Assembly (NCBI GenBank): GCA_009767595.1
Contig: VSDK01028448.1
Location: 268,408-332,407 of the forward strand
Origin: Symbiodinium kawagutii
Lineage: Eukaryota > Sar > Dinophyceae > Suessiales > Symbiodiniaceae
DNA length: 64,000 bases
Reading direction: 5' to 3'
Positions 1-12,000 of this stretch are shown here, piece by piece. The first letter of the stretch is position 1; the number at the start of each line of letters is the position of its first letter. The translations under genes were made by a program, and so were the position numbers. Under the pieces are notes generated by a model. That model did no database searches. It was not told the origin of the DNA and worked only from the letters and a program-made list of their open reading frames with translations.

Positions 1-700
1 AGCCTTATAACCATTGATTTAGCCTTATAACCATTGATTTAGCCTTATAACCATTGATTTAGCCTTATTACCATTGATTAAGCCTTATAACCATTGATTA
101 AGCCTTATAACCATTGATTAAGCCTTATAACCATTGATTAAGCCTTATAACCATTGATTTAGCCTTATAACCATTGATTAAGCCTTATAACCATTGATTA
201 AGCCTTATAACCATTGATTAAGCCTTATAACCATTGATTAAGCCTTATTACCATTGATTAAGCCTTATAACCATTGATTAAGCCTTATAACCATTGATTA
301 AGCCTTATAACCATTGATTAAGCCTTATAACCATTGATTAAGCCTTATAACCATTGATTAAGCCTTATAACCATTGATTAAGCCTTATTACCATTGATTA
401 AGCCTTATAACCATTGATTAAGCCTTATCACCATTGATTAAGCCTTATAACCATTGATTAAGCCTTATAACCATTGATTAAGCCTTATAACCATTGATTA
501 AGCCTTATTACCATTGATTAAGCCTTATAACCATTGATTAAGCCTTATAACCATTGATTAAGCCTTATAACCATTGATTAAGCCTTATAACCATTGATTA
601 AGCCTTATAACCATTGATTAAGCCTTATAACCATTGATTAAGCCTTATAACCATTGATTAAGCCTTATAACCATTGATTAAGCCTTATAACCATTGATTA
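1..700. repeat. 20-bp satellite array, 35 units
   Basis: The unit AGCCTTATAACCATTGATTA is repeated head to tail 35 times with no spacer and almost no indels. Most units are identical. Variants change the last base group (GATTT in the first three units and near 160) or TATAA to TATTA (units starting at 61, 241, 381 and 481) or TATCA (421). The array starts at the window edge, so its true length is unknown. It stops abruptly at 700, 18 bases before a possible start codon. Confidence 0.97.
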
Positions 701-717
701 GTGGATAACCATCCACC

Positions 718-848
718 ATGGATCTTTCTGCATCGAGTTGTATCAGCACTTCCCTCGTGGCGCTCCGCCACCAAGGGCTCTGGAATCGTGCTCTTGGGTG
801 CTGCCCGAAGAAGCTCTACCCTGTGTCCGGTCCCCACTGGGAGGCAGC
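718..848 (+). CDS. Candidate first exon, gene A
   Basis: An ATG in a strong context (CCACCATGG) opens a 44-codon frame starting MDLSASSC and rich in Cys, Leu and Arg, in a GC-rich island that contrasts with the AT-rich repeats on both sides. The frame ends at a TAG at 850-852; a GT at 849 would end the exon in phase 2 before the stop. The exon candidate at 1691 has the matching phase. I do not recognise the protein, and other frames of this island are also open, so strand and frame are not secure. Confidence 0.3.
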
Positions 849-852
849 GTAG

Positions 853-1690
853 ATTTGTTGGAAGTTGCTGCTAGTTGGTGGTTATATGATGGGGCCCAGG
901 CTAGCAAGGGTATATAATGGTTAAAATAGTTGGTGGCTATAGAATGGGGCCCAGGCTAACAATGGCTGATAATGATTAGTTAGATTCATATTTGTCAATA
1001 ATAGTTAAATCAATATTGTTCCATTATGGTTCATGGTCAATAGTGCTTAAGCAAAGTTGCTGGTTTGATGGTCAATAACGGTTTTTGGTTGATAATAGCG
1101 GAACATAACCAACAGTTCTTGTTTAACAACTACTAGTTGGTGGTTTCATGTTTCGTGTTGTCTAATTTGGTATGGTTGGTTGATTGGCTAACCACCACCA
1201 TAAATCATCCATAAACCACCTATGAACCATTCATTGACCACAAATTGTCATGATTGACGAGGATTGATCAGCCATGATGTCCGGTGCGACCTCCCAACGT
1301 TATAAGTTGGTCAAGATTCGATATTGATACAGATGTATACTGGCTGGTGGTTGGGAGGGAGCTAAGGAGCTACCGGAGTAGCCTCACCAAATGGTAGTAT
1401 ATCTACCAACATCGTCTAGCACTTACCCAGCTGTCGGAAACCAATGAATCCCTATGGTATAACTTGTGATTTTCCCTGGTTATAACCCCCTTGTTCACGT
1501 CTAGTTATACAATGACAACCCCGCATAATATAGCCATCATCAGCCAGTATTAAGAATGATGGATCATCTTGAAACCATGGCTATAACCTTTGTTAAAACC
1601 TAAGTTATAATCACTTAATCCCCATAATCAACCATTATCACTCACTTACAACCCTCATTGGCCATGCTTATCACCTAAGTGAACAAACAG
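853..1690. other. Intron-like repeat-rich DNA
   Basis: AT-rich sequence made largely of degenerate TGGTT/AACCA motifs. 1345-1400 shares a GGGAGGGAGCTAAGGAGC block with 59785-59805, so a dispersed repeat is present. No coding signal seen. Confidence 0.6.
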
Positions 1691-1746
1691 CGGGGTGCCC
1701 AGCGTTCCCTTGGTGGGGAGCCTTGTGAGCGCCAGCGATATCCGAG
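1691..1746 (+). CDS. Candidate exon, gene A
   Basis: After the acceptor ACAAACAG the frame reads GVPSVPLVGSLVSASDIR and reaches a GT donor after CGAG. It enters in phase 2, matching the candidate exon ending at 848, and leaves in phase 1. The frame stays open to 1886 downstream. The protein is unrecognised and the reverse strand is also open here. Confidence 0.25.
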
Positions 1747-2272
1747 GTCAAAGTGCGGTGCTGGGTGTGGTTCTGCCACTGGGCTGCATAGCTTACATTC
1801 ACCCTGGCACCCTGACAGAAATAATTCCAAGTATGGAGATAGCAATACCACACGCACATGTTTCAGCCATACTTTTTGAGGCATAGACTTGGGATATGAA
1901 CATTTGGGGTATGTGAAGAAAACCTTAGAGACACAAATGGTACACTCAAAATAGCTTTTGATTTTCGATGGTGAATTCTATGGTTAATCATAGGGGATGA
2001 TAGCCAACAATATTGCTGAAACAACTACTATAAACGGTGGTTTCGTAAGCCGTAGGAGACCCTCAAAAATGCTTGTTTTATTCCTGGATAAATCATTGAC
2101 GATGGTTGACTTAGGGGGTCCCCTATTTGAGAAGCACCCACACCATGAAGATATGCAAAGTGTGCCAGCTATCGCTCAGGCTGGGGTTGATTGAGAGGTC
2201 AGCGTTGCGGTGAGTGTGGTCACCGTTGTTCGGTCGCGCTGGCGTTGCTGTGTTGCAACTCACCATCCAAAG

Positions 2273-2348
2273 GATGCGCGATCCGAAAACGGGGAACGGA
2301 GCAGCTGCGACCGTGGCCTGCTGATTGGGTTCGTTGGCGAGATCACTG
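2273..2348 (+). CDS. Candidate exon, gene A
   Basis: AG|G acceptor at CCAAAG, 25 codons with a natural amino-acid mix (DARSENGERSSC, then GLLIGFVGEIT), and a GT donor leaving in phase 1. Phase does not match the exon ending at 1746, so an exon is missing or one of them is wrong. It matches the exon starting at 4981. Confidence 0.35.
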
Positions 2349-4980
2349 GTGGTTGATCCATGACGGTTATTGTTGAAAATGGTTAAGATTGGCTGATAAC
2401 CATTGAAGATCAAATGGTTGAGTGGTTATCAACCATGGTCATGGCCCAATGGACCATCAGTACACCCAGAAATTTGTTTATCATAACTGAACCAAAACCA
2501 TGGTTTTGGGTAGGTTTTGGTCATTTAATCAATTGGTTCACCATCATGGTAAAGCATTGGTTAATCAGCACATCATTCATTGATGGTGAGTCACAAGCAC
2601 TGAAATTGATGGTGGTTGATAAGCAACAGTCATCAACAAGAGGGGTACGACAAACTAGGTAATATGTAATGCACATATAAAGCTTCCGCAAAGGTGGGGT
2701 TGGTTGGGTTAGCGGATCCAAGAACATGAGTGTTTTCTCTGGATTGTTGCATGTCAAATCATAGATGTTCTGCAACTTTTATATAGATCCTGGAATACTT
2801 CCCCTTGTTGTGAGTATTCTCTCAATATTTGATAGATTTACACATGTCAATCATCAATTATGATATTGATAACATTGTCATCCAGCATAGTGGGGGTACT
2901 CTTTAGACATTGATGATGAATCCAAATTATCGGGTACTCTGTTGACCCATACTGGAGGTACCCATATTGGGGGACAAGTTTGCGTCAACGACACTGGTTC
3001 ATATCGTTCACCCAACAAGCCGCAGGAAAGGATGAAGATGTCCGTATCTCCCCATGAAAGAGTCTGTAAGGGCTGATCATATGCAGGAGGTTCGTCGGCA
3101 TAGAAAGCATTAGGTTTGGGGAGGGAAGTGAAGTATTAGGCTTAGATGCCTCATTCTGGAAGGGTTAACAGATTGATGTTCACTCCAACCAGTTGCAATC
3201 CACTCCTGGTTTGACATTGACCCACAACCAAGTGATTTCTTCAGCTCTTATGATTACAACCATTCCATGGGTCAGCAATATCTTGGAGCTAACAATTGCG
3301 CCCTGGTCTGTCATGGTGGAACGCAAACCTGCAAAGTCGATGCTCAAACAGGCAGCAACCTGCAGAAGGGGCCACAGTGACCAAAGACAAAGCCATAGCT
3401 TTGAGGAATGCTTTGCAAACAAATTGTCATGCCATCCAGAGGAAGCTTTCACACTGAAAGTCACCAAGTGAAACCTGCTGTTGATCAACCAACCACGCAT
3501 CAGGAGCCAACCATTTGCGTTCGTTTGCCTGTGTGCAACCCACCGTTCGCCATGCAAAACTGCTTCGCAGGTATTGGATCAGTTGGGAGACAGTATTGGA
3601 TGAGTTTTGCCATCAGCCACAACGCAAACGGTTTCCGCAATCGCTGCTTTTGTTGTTTTTGTTTTTTTCAAAAGATCCAAATCTGATGTTTCCAAACCGA
3701 CATCATCCCTGATCAGCTATGTTGAATCAAACGTTAATGATGTTACCAACGATTGTTCACCAGCTGGTAATAAGCACCAGCTTCATCAGCTGTTGAATTC
3801 TCATTCCACACAATATCGATCCTGTCCCCTCAACAAAGCATTTGACAAACATCATCGATTGTGTTATCATTGGCCAGCTATGAACCATTTGTTTAAGGGG
3901 ATTGTGGTGGTTTTATCATGAGTAGAAATGGTTAGTAGTAGGCGACAATAACCAACAATATTGCTTAGACAACTATTTACCAGCTACTAACCGTTCTGCA
4001 TCAACTAACGGATCAGCATGATTTGCCATTGTCATCCATGAACTATCAACTTATAGTAACCATTATTTCACAATTTCTCAACCATCAAGCAGCCATGTAA
4101 ACCCCCATGAACATCATGAAAGCCACTATTATCCGTCATTAAGTAACCATTGTCAACCAGCTGTTTAATCCACATGAAGCCCACACAAGCCATTACTCGC
4201 AAAGTGCAACATCTCTACGGACCATCATGCGTTCACCATGTTTAGTCATCACTGACCGTCATTATCAACCTGATCAACCATCAAGTTATCATATATAGTC
4301 ACAATCATCAATTATGTCATACCATCATCATCAACCATTGTCGATCATGCGTATATCGGTATCAACAAGGCCCTCGTAAATCCTTCTCAACAATTTGCCA
4401 GCATTAACAATGCATTCATCATCATTAATCACCATTAGCCATCATTAAGCAACATTCACCATAGTCCATAGTCATGAACCCCAATTATCAACCATTAGTA
4501 AAACTAACCATTTATTATCAACGATATGTTTTTTTTTGGAAATAAGGGTACCCCCAAATCATCCAATATGAGTCATTTATAATAGTAAACCAACCATAAC
4601 TTTCGGGGTGCCCCTGTGGTTTGAGAAATACCATATCATTCACCAAGGTTAACCAATATCATTGACCATATATATGGTTTGGTATATTATACAAGGGTTA
4701 ACCATGAACTAGTACAACTCTGATAATTAGCAAAACTAAGCATTACCATTATTGATCAATCAGTAGTACCAACCACTCATTATCAACCATACCATTATTG
4801 ACCATTACAGTAACTATTAACCATTATTATGAACCATGATTATTAACCATGAACTAGTAAAACTAACCATTCATTATCACCCATATCTCCAAGGTCAACC
4901 AATATCATTGACCATATGGTTTATTATACAAGGGTCAACTAATTATATACCATTACCATTGTTAATCATTGATATGCCAG
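2349..4980. other. Long intron-like repeat region
   Basis: About 2.6 kb of AT-rich sequence. From about 3990 to 4980 the + strand is dense in AACCAT/CCATCA motifs; elsewhere the complementary TGGTT form dominates. It contains one inverted-repeat element (4538-4632). Open frames at 3180-3560 and 3408-3921 are not convincing: composition is repeat-like and both strands are open. Confidence 0.5.
4538..4632. mobile_element. MITE-like element, GGGGTACCCC family
   Basis: Short element with inverted ends: the left end reads GAAATAAGGGTACCCCC and the right end GGGGTGCCCC...TTTGAGAAATACC. It belongs to a family seen at 6643, 20935, 30657, 54599 and 60808, whose ends approximate TCTCAAAATAGGGGTACCCC and its reverse complement. 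Internal sequence is AT-rich and has no ORF. Confidence 0.6.
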
Positions 4981-5043
4981 GCGCCTGCTGTGGACAGATT
5001 TATGACCTCTTGCGACTCGGCGGGAGCTCGCTGCACGGGGAAG
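4981..5043 (+). CDS. Candidate exon, gene A
   Basis: GC-rich island after the acceptor TATGCCAG. Entered in phase 1 it reads GACCGQIYDLLRLGGSSLHG and can leave in phase 1 at an AG|GC donor (GGGGAAG|GC). A second frame entered in phase 0 (APAVDRFMTSCDSAGARC, then GKAIALEAM), running to an AG|GA donor at about 5064, is equally attractive, so the frame is unresolved. Confidence 0.35.
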
Positions 5044-5151
5044 GCGATAGCGCTTGAAGCGATGAGGATTGGTATCTACCCATTGGAGGATTCCACGGGG
5101 TTGATTTCATGGGAAAAATGAGGAAAATTTCAGGGCCAACCTGGGGATTAA

Positions 5152-5525
5152 ATGGAATTAATGGGGTTGATGGAGAAAAAATCAGGAACAAAAATCAGAA
5201 TTAACTTGGGAATTAATGGGTTTGATAGGAAAAAAACGTAACCTCATAATTTGTTTTTGAGGGTTAAGATGGCAAGGAACTCGGAATCCTCAACCAACTG
5301 GTTATAATCGAATGAGTAGATGCAGGTGTGGTATACATCTAATTAATACTAATGGAATTAAATGGAATTAATGGGGTTGATGGAGAAAAAATCAGGAAAC
5401 AAATCAGAATTAACTTGGGAATTAATGGGTTTGATAGGAAAAATCCGTAACCTCATAATTTTTTTGAGGGTTAAGATGGCAAGGAACTGGGAATCCTCAA
5501 CCAACTGGTTGTAACCGAATGAGAA
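5152..5525. repeat. Direct duplication, about 165 bp, offset 210
   Basis: 5152-5313 and 5361-5525 are near-identical, differing by a few substitutions and small indels in A or T runs. Both run from AATGGAATTAATGGGG to an ACCAACTGGTT block. They are separated by about 45 bases of unrelated sequence. Confidence 0.85.
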
Positions 5526-5639
5526 ATGGATGGTTGATATTTTGGATAAAGTGAGAACATTGAATTATACTGGTTTCCTGATTTTGATGAGAAAAAATCG
5601 GGAGAACCTTAGGTTGATGGGAAGACCTTCTAATGCCCG

Positions 5640-5790
5640 GATTGATAAACCCTAGGTTTATCAATTGGGGGGGAGTACCATTTGAGTAGGAAGCCAGTTG
5701 GCGAACTTGGGACATACCTCCTGTTAATCAACGGGAGTTGATTGATCCAGGGTTGGCATGAATTGATGATTGTAACACATGCTATGATGG
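5640..5790. repeat. Dispersed repeat, partner at 17390-17510
   Basis: The blocks TAGGAAGCCAGTTGG and ATCCAGGGTTGGCAT occur in the same order and similar spacing at 17405-17490 (TAGGAAACCAGTTGG, ATCCAGGGTTGGCAT). Both lie in intron-like DNA. Confidence 0.6.
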
Positions 5791-5849
5791 TCATGCTCAA
5801 AATGGTTCAACTATGGAGAATCAGCCAAGTTGATTTATACTTAGGGAAA

Positions 5850-6310
5850 GTACTAGTTATGGTGGATATGACTATAGTAAAACTAGTCATTGGTAAACTA
5901 CGAGGGTAGTAGTCATTTAGTACAACTAGTCATATTATAGTAAAACTAGTCATAGTGAAACTATGTAACTAGGGAACTACTAGTTAGGGGTTGGCTTCTA
6001 ACTTTGGCAAAATAGCTTTACGACTAGGTCATCACTAGTACCCAAGTGAACTATAGTCAGCCAGAACCAAGAAACAACTATAGTAACTACTAGTAAGATA
6101 GCTTGTAAACCAAGTTACAACCAGTCTTAGTAAAACTAGATAATTAGGGGAACTACTAGTTGTTGGTTGGCTATATAGGGCTTGTATAACTTAGTAGACT
6201 ATTGGGGCCCCTAGTTTTAACCTGGCTATATAGTCAACTATAGCTAGTAAAATAACAATAGTAACTTCTAGTCAAATAGCTTAACCAAGCTATAACTAGG
6301 GGCCCCACCT
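5850..6310. repeat. ACTAGT-rich tract
   Basis: The palindrome ACTAGT and partial forms such as AACTAGTCAT and TACTAGTTA recur every 15-40 bases, mixed with CTATAGT. No coding signal. The tract ends at a GGGGCCCCACCTTGT block that recurs near 17890. Confidence 0.7.
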
Positions 6311-6319
6311 TGTAATTGG

Positions 6320-6440
6320 AACGATGAACCGCTTGGACCAACGACGGATCGCTGGTGCACTGAGGTTCAGACGGCCTCCGCAAGGCCGGATCCAAGGTGT
6401 TGATATGGAGAAGCAACTGGCACCCAGGTTCAATGGAGAT
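6320..6440. other. GC-rich island, possible exon
   Basis: A GC-rich patch in AT-rich DNA. The + strand is open in two frames: one starts MNRLDQRRIAGALRFRRPP at 6325, the other reads NDEPLGPTTDRWCTEVQTA and ends at an AG|GC donor-like site. The two cannot be separated by eye; no acceptor is obvious because the left flank is repeat. Confidence 0.25.
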
Positions 6441-6642
6441 ACAAGTGGTGGTTTCATGGGGGTTTTGACTCACAGTTCTGACCAGTAATGGTTAATCATA
6501 GGGGATTTAAATGTATACTTATTTTTTAGTGATTTTATAGCGTTTTTATAGTGATCTATAGCTCTTATAGAGGGTATATCACTAATAATGATTGATAATG
6601 GGGAGTAATACCCAGCAATTATGGTGAAACAAATACTATAGT

Positions 6643-6745
6643 TGGTGGTTTTCAAAATGAGGGACCCCCCAAGGTATGGACAGTTTATTACTATTGTTGG
6701 TTTACAAAGGACGATTCCGGGGTACCCCTATGACTTGCATAACAC
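6643..6745. mobile_element. MITE-like element, GGGGTACCCC family
   Basis: Left end GGTTTTCAAAATGAGGGACC, right end GATTCCGGGGTACCCCTATG. Internal AT-rich segment with TTATTACTATTGTTGGTTT, shared in form with the copies at 4538, 30657 and 54599. Confidence 0.6.
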
Positions 6746-7131
6746 CCACTTGGATGTGCTATGTCCAGTTGATATTGGAACCTGGGACGGGATAGTACTT
6801 AAAATCAAGCATGGCAATCAACCGTTTAAGCAAGGTTGTATAGGTCTCATAAGTGGCCATAACCATGGTCAACAACCAGTTACATATTTTTCCATCAACC
6901 TGAACCACTGTTTGAGAAAGTGATTGTTTTGGATTGCTTTGGGGTATTCAAACTCATACTCATAATTCATAATAATTCATCATTGTTAGTGGATGGGAAA
7001 CAGTCATCAATCGTTAGTGTTACCAATCAGTGTTATAATCATTGTTATAATCATTGTTCATAATGATTATAAACATCATTGTTATAATCATGAGTCATCA
7101 TTGGTGTTTACAATCGCTCTTTTCTGCGCAG

Positions 7132-7289
7132 GTTTTCCCCTCAAGGCCGCGAATCAACCGGAATTTTCACCCCAGGTTCACGTGGGCTTCCAGCATGCGA
7201 TGCCCGGGAACCAAGCATGGCCAGCACATGTGTGTGTGAAACCCATGTGTTGTGTACATTTCGAGGACGGCCAATTGGAGACATACTAA
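7132..7289 (+). CDS. Candidate terminal exon, gene A
   Basis: Follows a good polypyrimidine/acceptor signal (CTTTTCTGCGCAG|G). Entered in phase 1, the frame reads PLKAANQPEFSPQVHVGFQ, then AMPGNQAWPAHV and CCVHFEDGQLETY before TAA at 7287-7289. The 7.1-7.25 kb part has high G+C at third positions in this frame. Phase matches the exon candidate ending at 5043. Other frames are also open; the product is unrecognised. Confidence 0.4.
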
Positions 7290-8986
7290 ATGTGAATCAT
7301 CGGATGAAATCATAGTATATCATATGCATTTACTTTTGCACTGATGGACTGGCATGTACATGTAAAACACACAAGCGGCAAATACAAGAATATATGCACA
7401 CGTGCATTCGGAATTCGTCTCTCTCAACCCTCAGGTAGACATAAAAATGCAGATACACATGCTTTTCTGAACCCTCGCGCCGATTCGACATTCACTGCTA
7501 TACTAGCTATAATCCAATAATTGTGGACTAGCTAAACGAGCCAAAGTTGAACAAAACTGAAACAGGCGTGGATTCTCCGTTGCCATCTTCTAACTTTTGA
7601 AAAAATCATCCGATAATATATATATATATATATATACATCTTTTTGTCTATACCGGCTTGGACACTTGTAACTGGCGTGTCCAGGTGTAACCTGTTATTC
7701 ATTGCCGAAAGCCTAGGGATCGGACCTGCGGAATCCTTGCTGCGCGACGTTGGCCTCTTGATGCTCTACTCATTCCTTTAAAGAGATGCCCTGCAGTTAG
7801 ATTCGTTCAGATTGGCCATTTCACGAGCTGCGAACAAATCTACAGCACTGTTTCCAGCTGTGAACCTAAACCACCAAGCCCGAGGTCCTCTAAATAACAT
7901 GCAACCATAAGATGAACACCGGAATTTAGTATCCATATATAATAAATACTGGAATAGGCATTGGATATGATTGGTATATATTGGGGTAAGGCCACCACAC
8001 AAACAGTAGGCACATGATGGTTACACACGTTTTTGGAAGTGGATCAAACCATGAAATCTGATCAGAATCAGCCCTGATACACAACTCCAGCCTTGAGTTT
8101 CCCTCGCTCCAGTCGCTGAGGGAAGGGCGTGTTGATTAGATCGTTAATCTGCATGAAGGTTTACCATTGACAGCTGACTCTAGTGATATCTTCTGAAGCC
8201 ATGTCATTGGGTTTCCAGTTCCTGTCGAACATACCTCAAGCAACATAGCAGTTCATCAACTAGCCAACTAATTGCCAAGTAATGATATAAATTCCATTGT
8301 TGTTGGCTTGCTGTTTTCGAACAAACTGTCTAAATTAATTATCAATGATCGGATGATGGCTGTATAAGGATGACTTGTTCGGACAAAATTGACCCTGAGT
8401 TGCAAACTGGTTGTGATCAAAAACTGGCTGATTTTTGAGATGGTTCTTTGGGGTCTCGATTCCAAGACCTGCCAATATTGTTGCTGTAGCAATATTGGTT
8501 GGTTAGTTGTTTCACTCCATTACACTGTCAGTCCTTGCTCGTTATCTCCCATGACGGCTGAATATCATTTCATAGTGTGTGATTGATTCATCTATGAGGC
8601 ATCAGCATCCACTTCTTTGATTATTCTTCTCACCACCAACCGCCCCTAATGCTTTGCCGAGCTTCAGTTTGCCCTTGTTTCGTTCAGCTCAAGGACTTTC
8701 CTCATGGCCGCCGAACTTCCACTCAGTCACCTTTTTGTGTTTTCTACAGGATCCTTACCCTGTTTGAATTGGTTTCTTTGTTAATCAAACGTCGACTGCA
8801 ATTGCATCAGTTGACTGCATGGATCCAGTGACAACCACTCCCACGGCATCAGTTGATCAAAAGCATCCTGGCAGGTGGCATCGGCAGTTGGGATAGCCGC
8901 ACCGTTTTTTTCAGATGGTGGTACCCCCCAAACTCCTGTATTCTCCATCAAACACACGTGCAGCATTGCAACCGGTGCGACCAGCC
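7290..8986. other. Spacer with possible small exons
   Basis: Contains a (TA)10 run at 7618-7637. After the acceptor at 7683-7684 a frame reads CNLLFIAESLGIGPAESLLR and can end at a GT donor at 7749. A weaker island at 8690-8760 reads LKDFPHGRRTSTQSPF. Neither can be linked to a gene with confidence. Confidence 0.4.
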
Positions 8987-9023
8987 ATGGCGGAAGAGGA
9001 GACTATTGAACTGGAGCAGATTG
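8987..9023 (+). CDS. Gene B candidate first exon
   Basis: ATG in a good context (AGCCATGGC) opens MAEEETIELEQI and runs into a GT donor in phase 1. The following exon candidate (9709) enters in phase 1. An alternative is that this is an internal exon using the AG at 8983. Confidence 0.4.
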
Positions 9024-12000
9024 GTGGCTAGACGCATGAAGTCAAGGATTCTGATGGCCAATGCATTCAGTGTGAGACATGATGAATCATGACCATGGTG
9101 GTGTTCGATTCTGCAGATTGGTGAAAGGAGAGGGATGATGAAAGATGATTCTCAGCCGATCTATGTGAAAGATATTTTTCATTACAGGTTTCTTAACCAT
9201 TACCCTTGAATGATAAACCATGGTTTTATTTCTGAATAGCCATGTTAATGTTTGGTATACGCATTCATTGGCAATGGTGGCGATACATACAGTATTATAA
9301 ATAGTGATTGACTATCAGGCTTCAGGTCATCACAACCCATAGCAATTTGCCAGGTGGATAGACCGATGGTTGATCAACCATTAGAGCTAAAAGTAGAGAG
9401 TTCACCACAACCAGGGTACCCATTGGGTCATCAGAGCGCCTGGGTTCTGTCACTGAGTCATTTTTGTTGGTAAAAGTGGGTAAAGGAGCCCCAACTTGAA
9501 ACCACATGTTATCCAAAAATCGAGGTAAAAACCTCCAGTTCAGCACCAATGTTTGTTGTTTCACTGGGTAAATTTCATTTGTTTGCCTCCCCAGTGGGGT
9601 TTTAAGTGAAGCAAACATGGCACAGAGTTGACCGTTCGCAGCAACCAGATGGGTCGCTACGCTGTCACCATTCCAAGGCAGCGACCCTCACAATGGCATC
9701 CAAATGAGGCGCGCTTGTTGGCGGGTCCCGTGATACCTTGGTGCGGCTGGAGGTGCAGCCGGGGTACGCAAGGTTACGCCCTACGTTAGGTAGCTGAACT
9801 CATCTCGATACGAAACTATGGGAATTGTGACCACCGACCTTCGCCGTGGCAGTCGTATCAGGATGAAGGGTTTGGGATGGTGCCAGGGTGTGAGTTTCAC
9901 TGTGTCATGTCTTTGGTAAGTTTGAAGAGGTGCACGTTTTCGAGGCTTAAAACATGGTAGATTTCACTTCTTACCTGGAATTGTAAAGAAGTAATGAAAC
10001 TTCTACCTCAAATACTAGTATAAACATTACGTGCTTATGCTTGGCGTAATCAGTGGTTCATAATGGTTTTACTGTTCAACCATGTTTAGTGATTATAAAC
10101 GATGCTTGGGCTCGAGGATTGTGCTATTCTTTTCCATGAAATGTGTTGTTTTCAGTTTCATGACGGCCATTTGTGACGAAAGCGTCCAAGGTGCAAGGAG
10201 TTGTGACTTGTTGGTCCTTTTCCTTTGTTGCCACTTGGGTCTTTAGTGCCATACATTTTGGATTTCCTTATTTTGAGAAAACACCATTTGCTTCCCCATT
10301 TGTTCCAAGCATCATGAGCCATCAGCCCTTGTCTACCATCATCAACCACCCTGGCAAACCATCTTCTGTAGCTGTAGGTGGGTTGCTTACTCCTGGTGTA
10401 TCTATGATTGCCTTGCATGGCTAGCTTTATCATTGCTTCATGAGGTCCATATTGCATTTCTTGGTTCGTGGCCAAAGCCAGCATAAAACGTTGGTACGCA
10501 CACTGGGGAAGTTGGTGGTAATGATCTCGAATTCCATTCCACAAAATGAGCTGCAACAATATTTGGCATGTAACACTGATGGCTGAGATGTTAGTGTTAG
10601 AGTTAGCCTTCGAACAGTAGAACATCCAGCTCGCTAGCAGTAACACCTATAGCCAACTCCGATAATGGGCATTCTCGTCGATTGGTTAGCTAACTCTAGA
10701 TGGCAGTGGGTCAAAACCCAGGTTCCCCTATCCTTGACCATTGCTTTGCTTATTATTGGTTGGTTAATATCCCCTATTATTGGTTCGTTAATATTGACCC
10801 ATTGCCACATACTTGGTATATATCCCCTACTATTGTTGGTTGATATCTCCTATTATCAACCATCAATCAACCATTTTGGTGCCAAAATATCACGGTGTTT
10901 TTCTCGTGGATTGTTGATGTTACCCTTGATAGTCCTTGCCTGGGAGCTGCCCTGGCAGGCCCGTGCGAGCGATCCACGAGGACACGTCCTGTCCTGGCTG
11001 TGTTGATCCTGGTGGATGATCATGGCGGCGATCCGCATCGCTGGAGTGCTGGGATGTCCCCAGTTAGATCCAGGAGCTGGTTACTAGTCATGATTGTAGA
11101 TGTCATAGCTGGTTACTAGTCATATCTAGTCATGGTTATCTTATAGCTCTTTTAGGGTTTCTATCCATGCTTATGTCATATCCTAGTCATTGCTCTAGCT
11201 GCACACCCATGTAGTGAACAGTTCACTGGTTGTCAGCGATCGATGAACAGCATTGGTTGTTGAGTTAATGGTTATAACGATCAACGCTTATCAAAAGTGA
11301 TTTGCTAATCATCAGTTCTCTGATGAGGATGAATGAACAACAATGGTTATGAGCCAAGGCCAATGAATATTAGTGATTAGATGACACTTACAATGTCGGT
11401 CGGTGATACATTGAAATCAGAATATTGGCAACGATTTGCTGACCCTTTGGACTCCTTGAGAATGTTGACCTGATCATGGTTGATATTGATGAATGGTTGC
11501 AGTTTATCAACATGGTCTTTTTTACACTATCATTGAAGTCATTGTAGGACTCATTCATTTGTGGCTGTTTCAACCTTGGCGTTTTGGGTTGACTTCAGAG
11601 GAGACGGCTCAACCGCTGGCAATCTACCCTCCCAACACGCATGCTTCCAATGATCTGCAAGTTGGTGCACTTAGTGAGCACAGGTTCACGATGGCTGAGA
11701 GTGGTTAAGAAACTATAGTAACTACCCTTTGGTAAACTAACATAGCAATGGAAAATCACCATTTTTTTAGAGAAACCCTGGGTGAATTTTCCATTGCCAT
11801 GTTAGTTTACCAGAGGGTACTAGCTGTGGTAGATATAACCATAGTTGGATGGCTTATGAAGCAGATTATAACTTGGGGGCACATCTCTGTATCTATATTT
11901 GACTCGGGCAACATTGTTCTGCTGAGCCCTATTTTTTTCAGAGGGTTCAATGGTTTGGGCTAATAGTTGGGCACATGAGCGCGCATGCTTTGATATCTTT

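Noticed and set aside
1..700. CRISPR-like regularly spaced repeat
   Set aside because: The 20-bp units abut directly without spacers and the rest of the window is eukaryotic.
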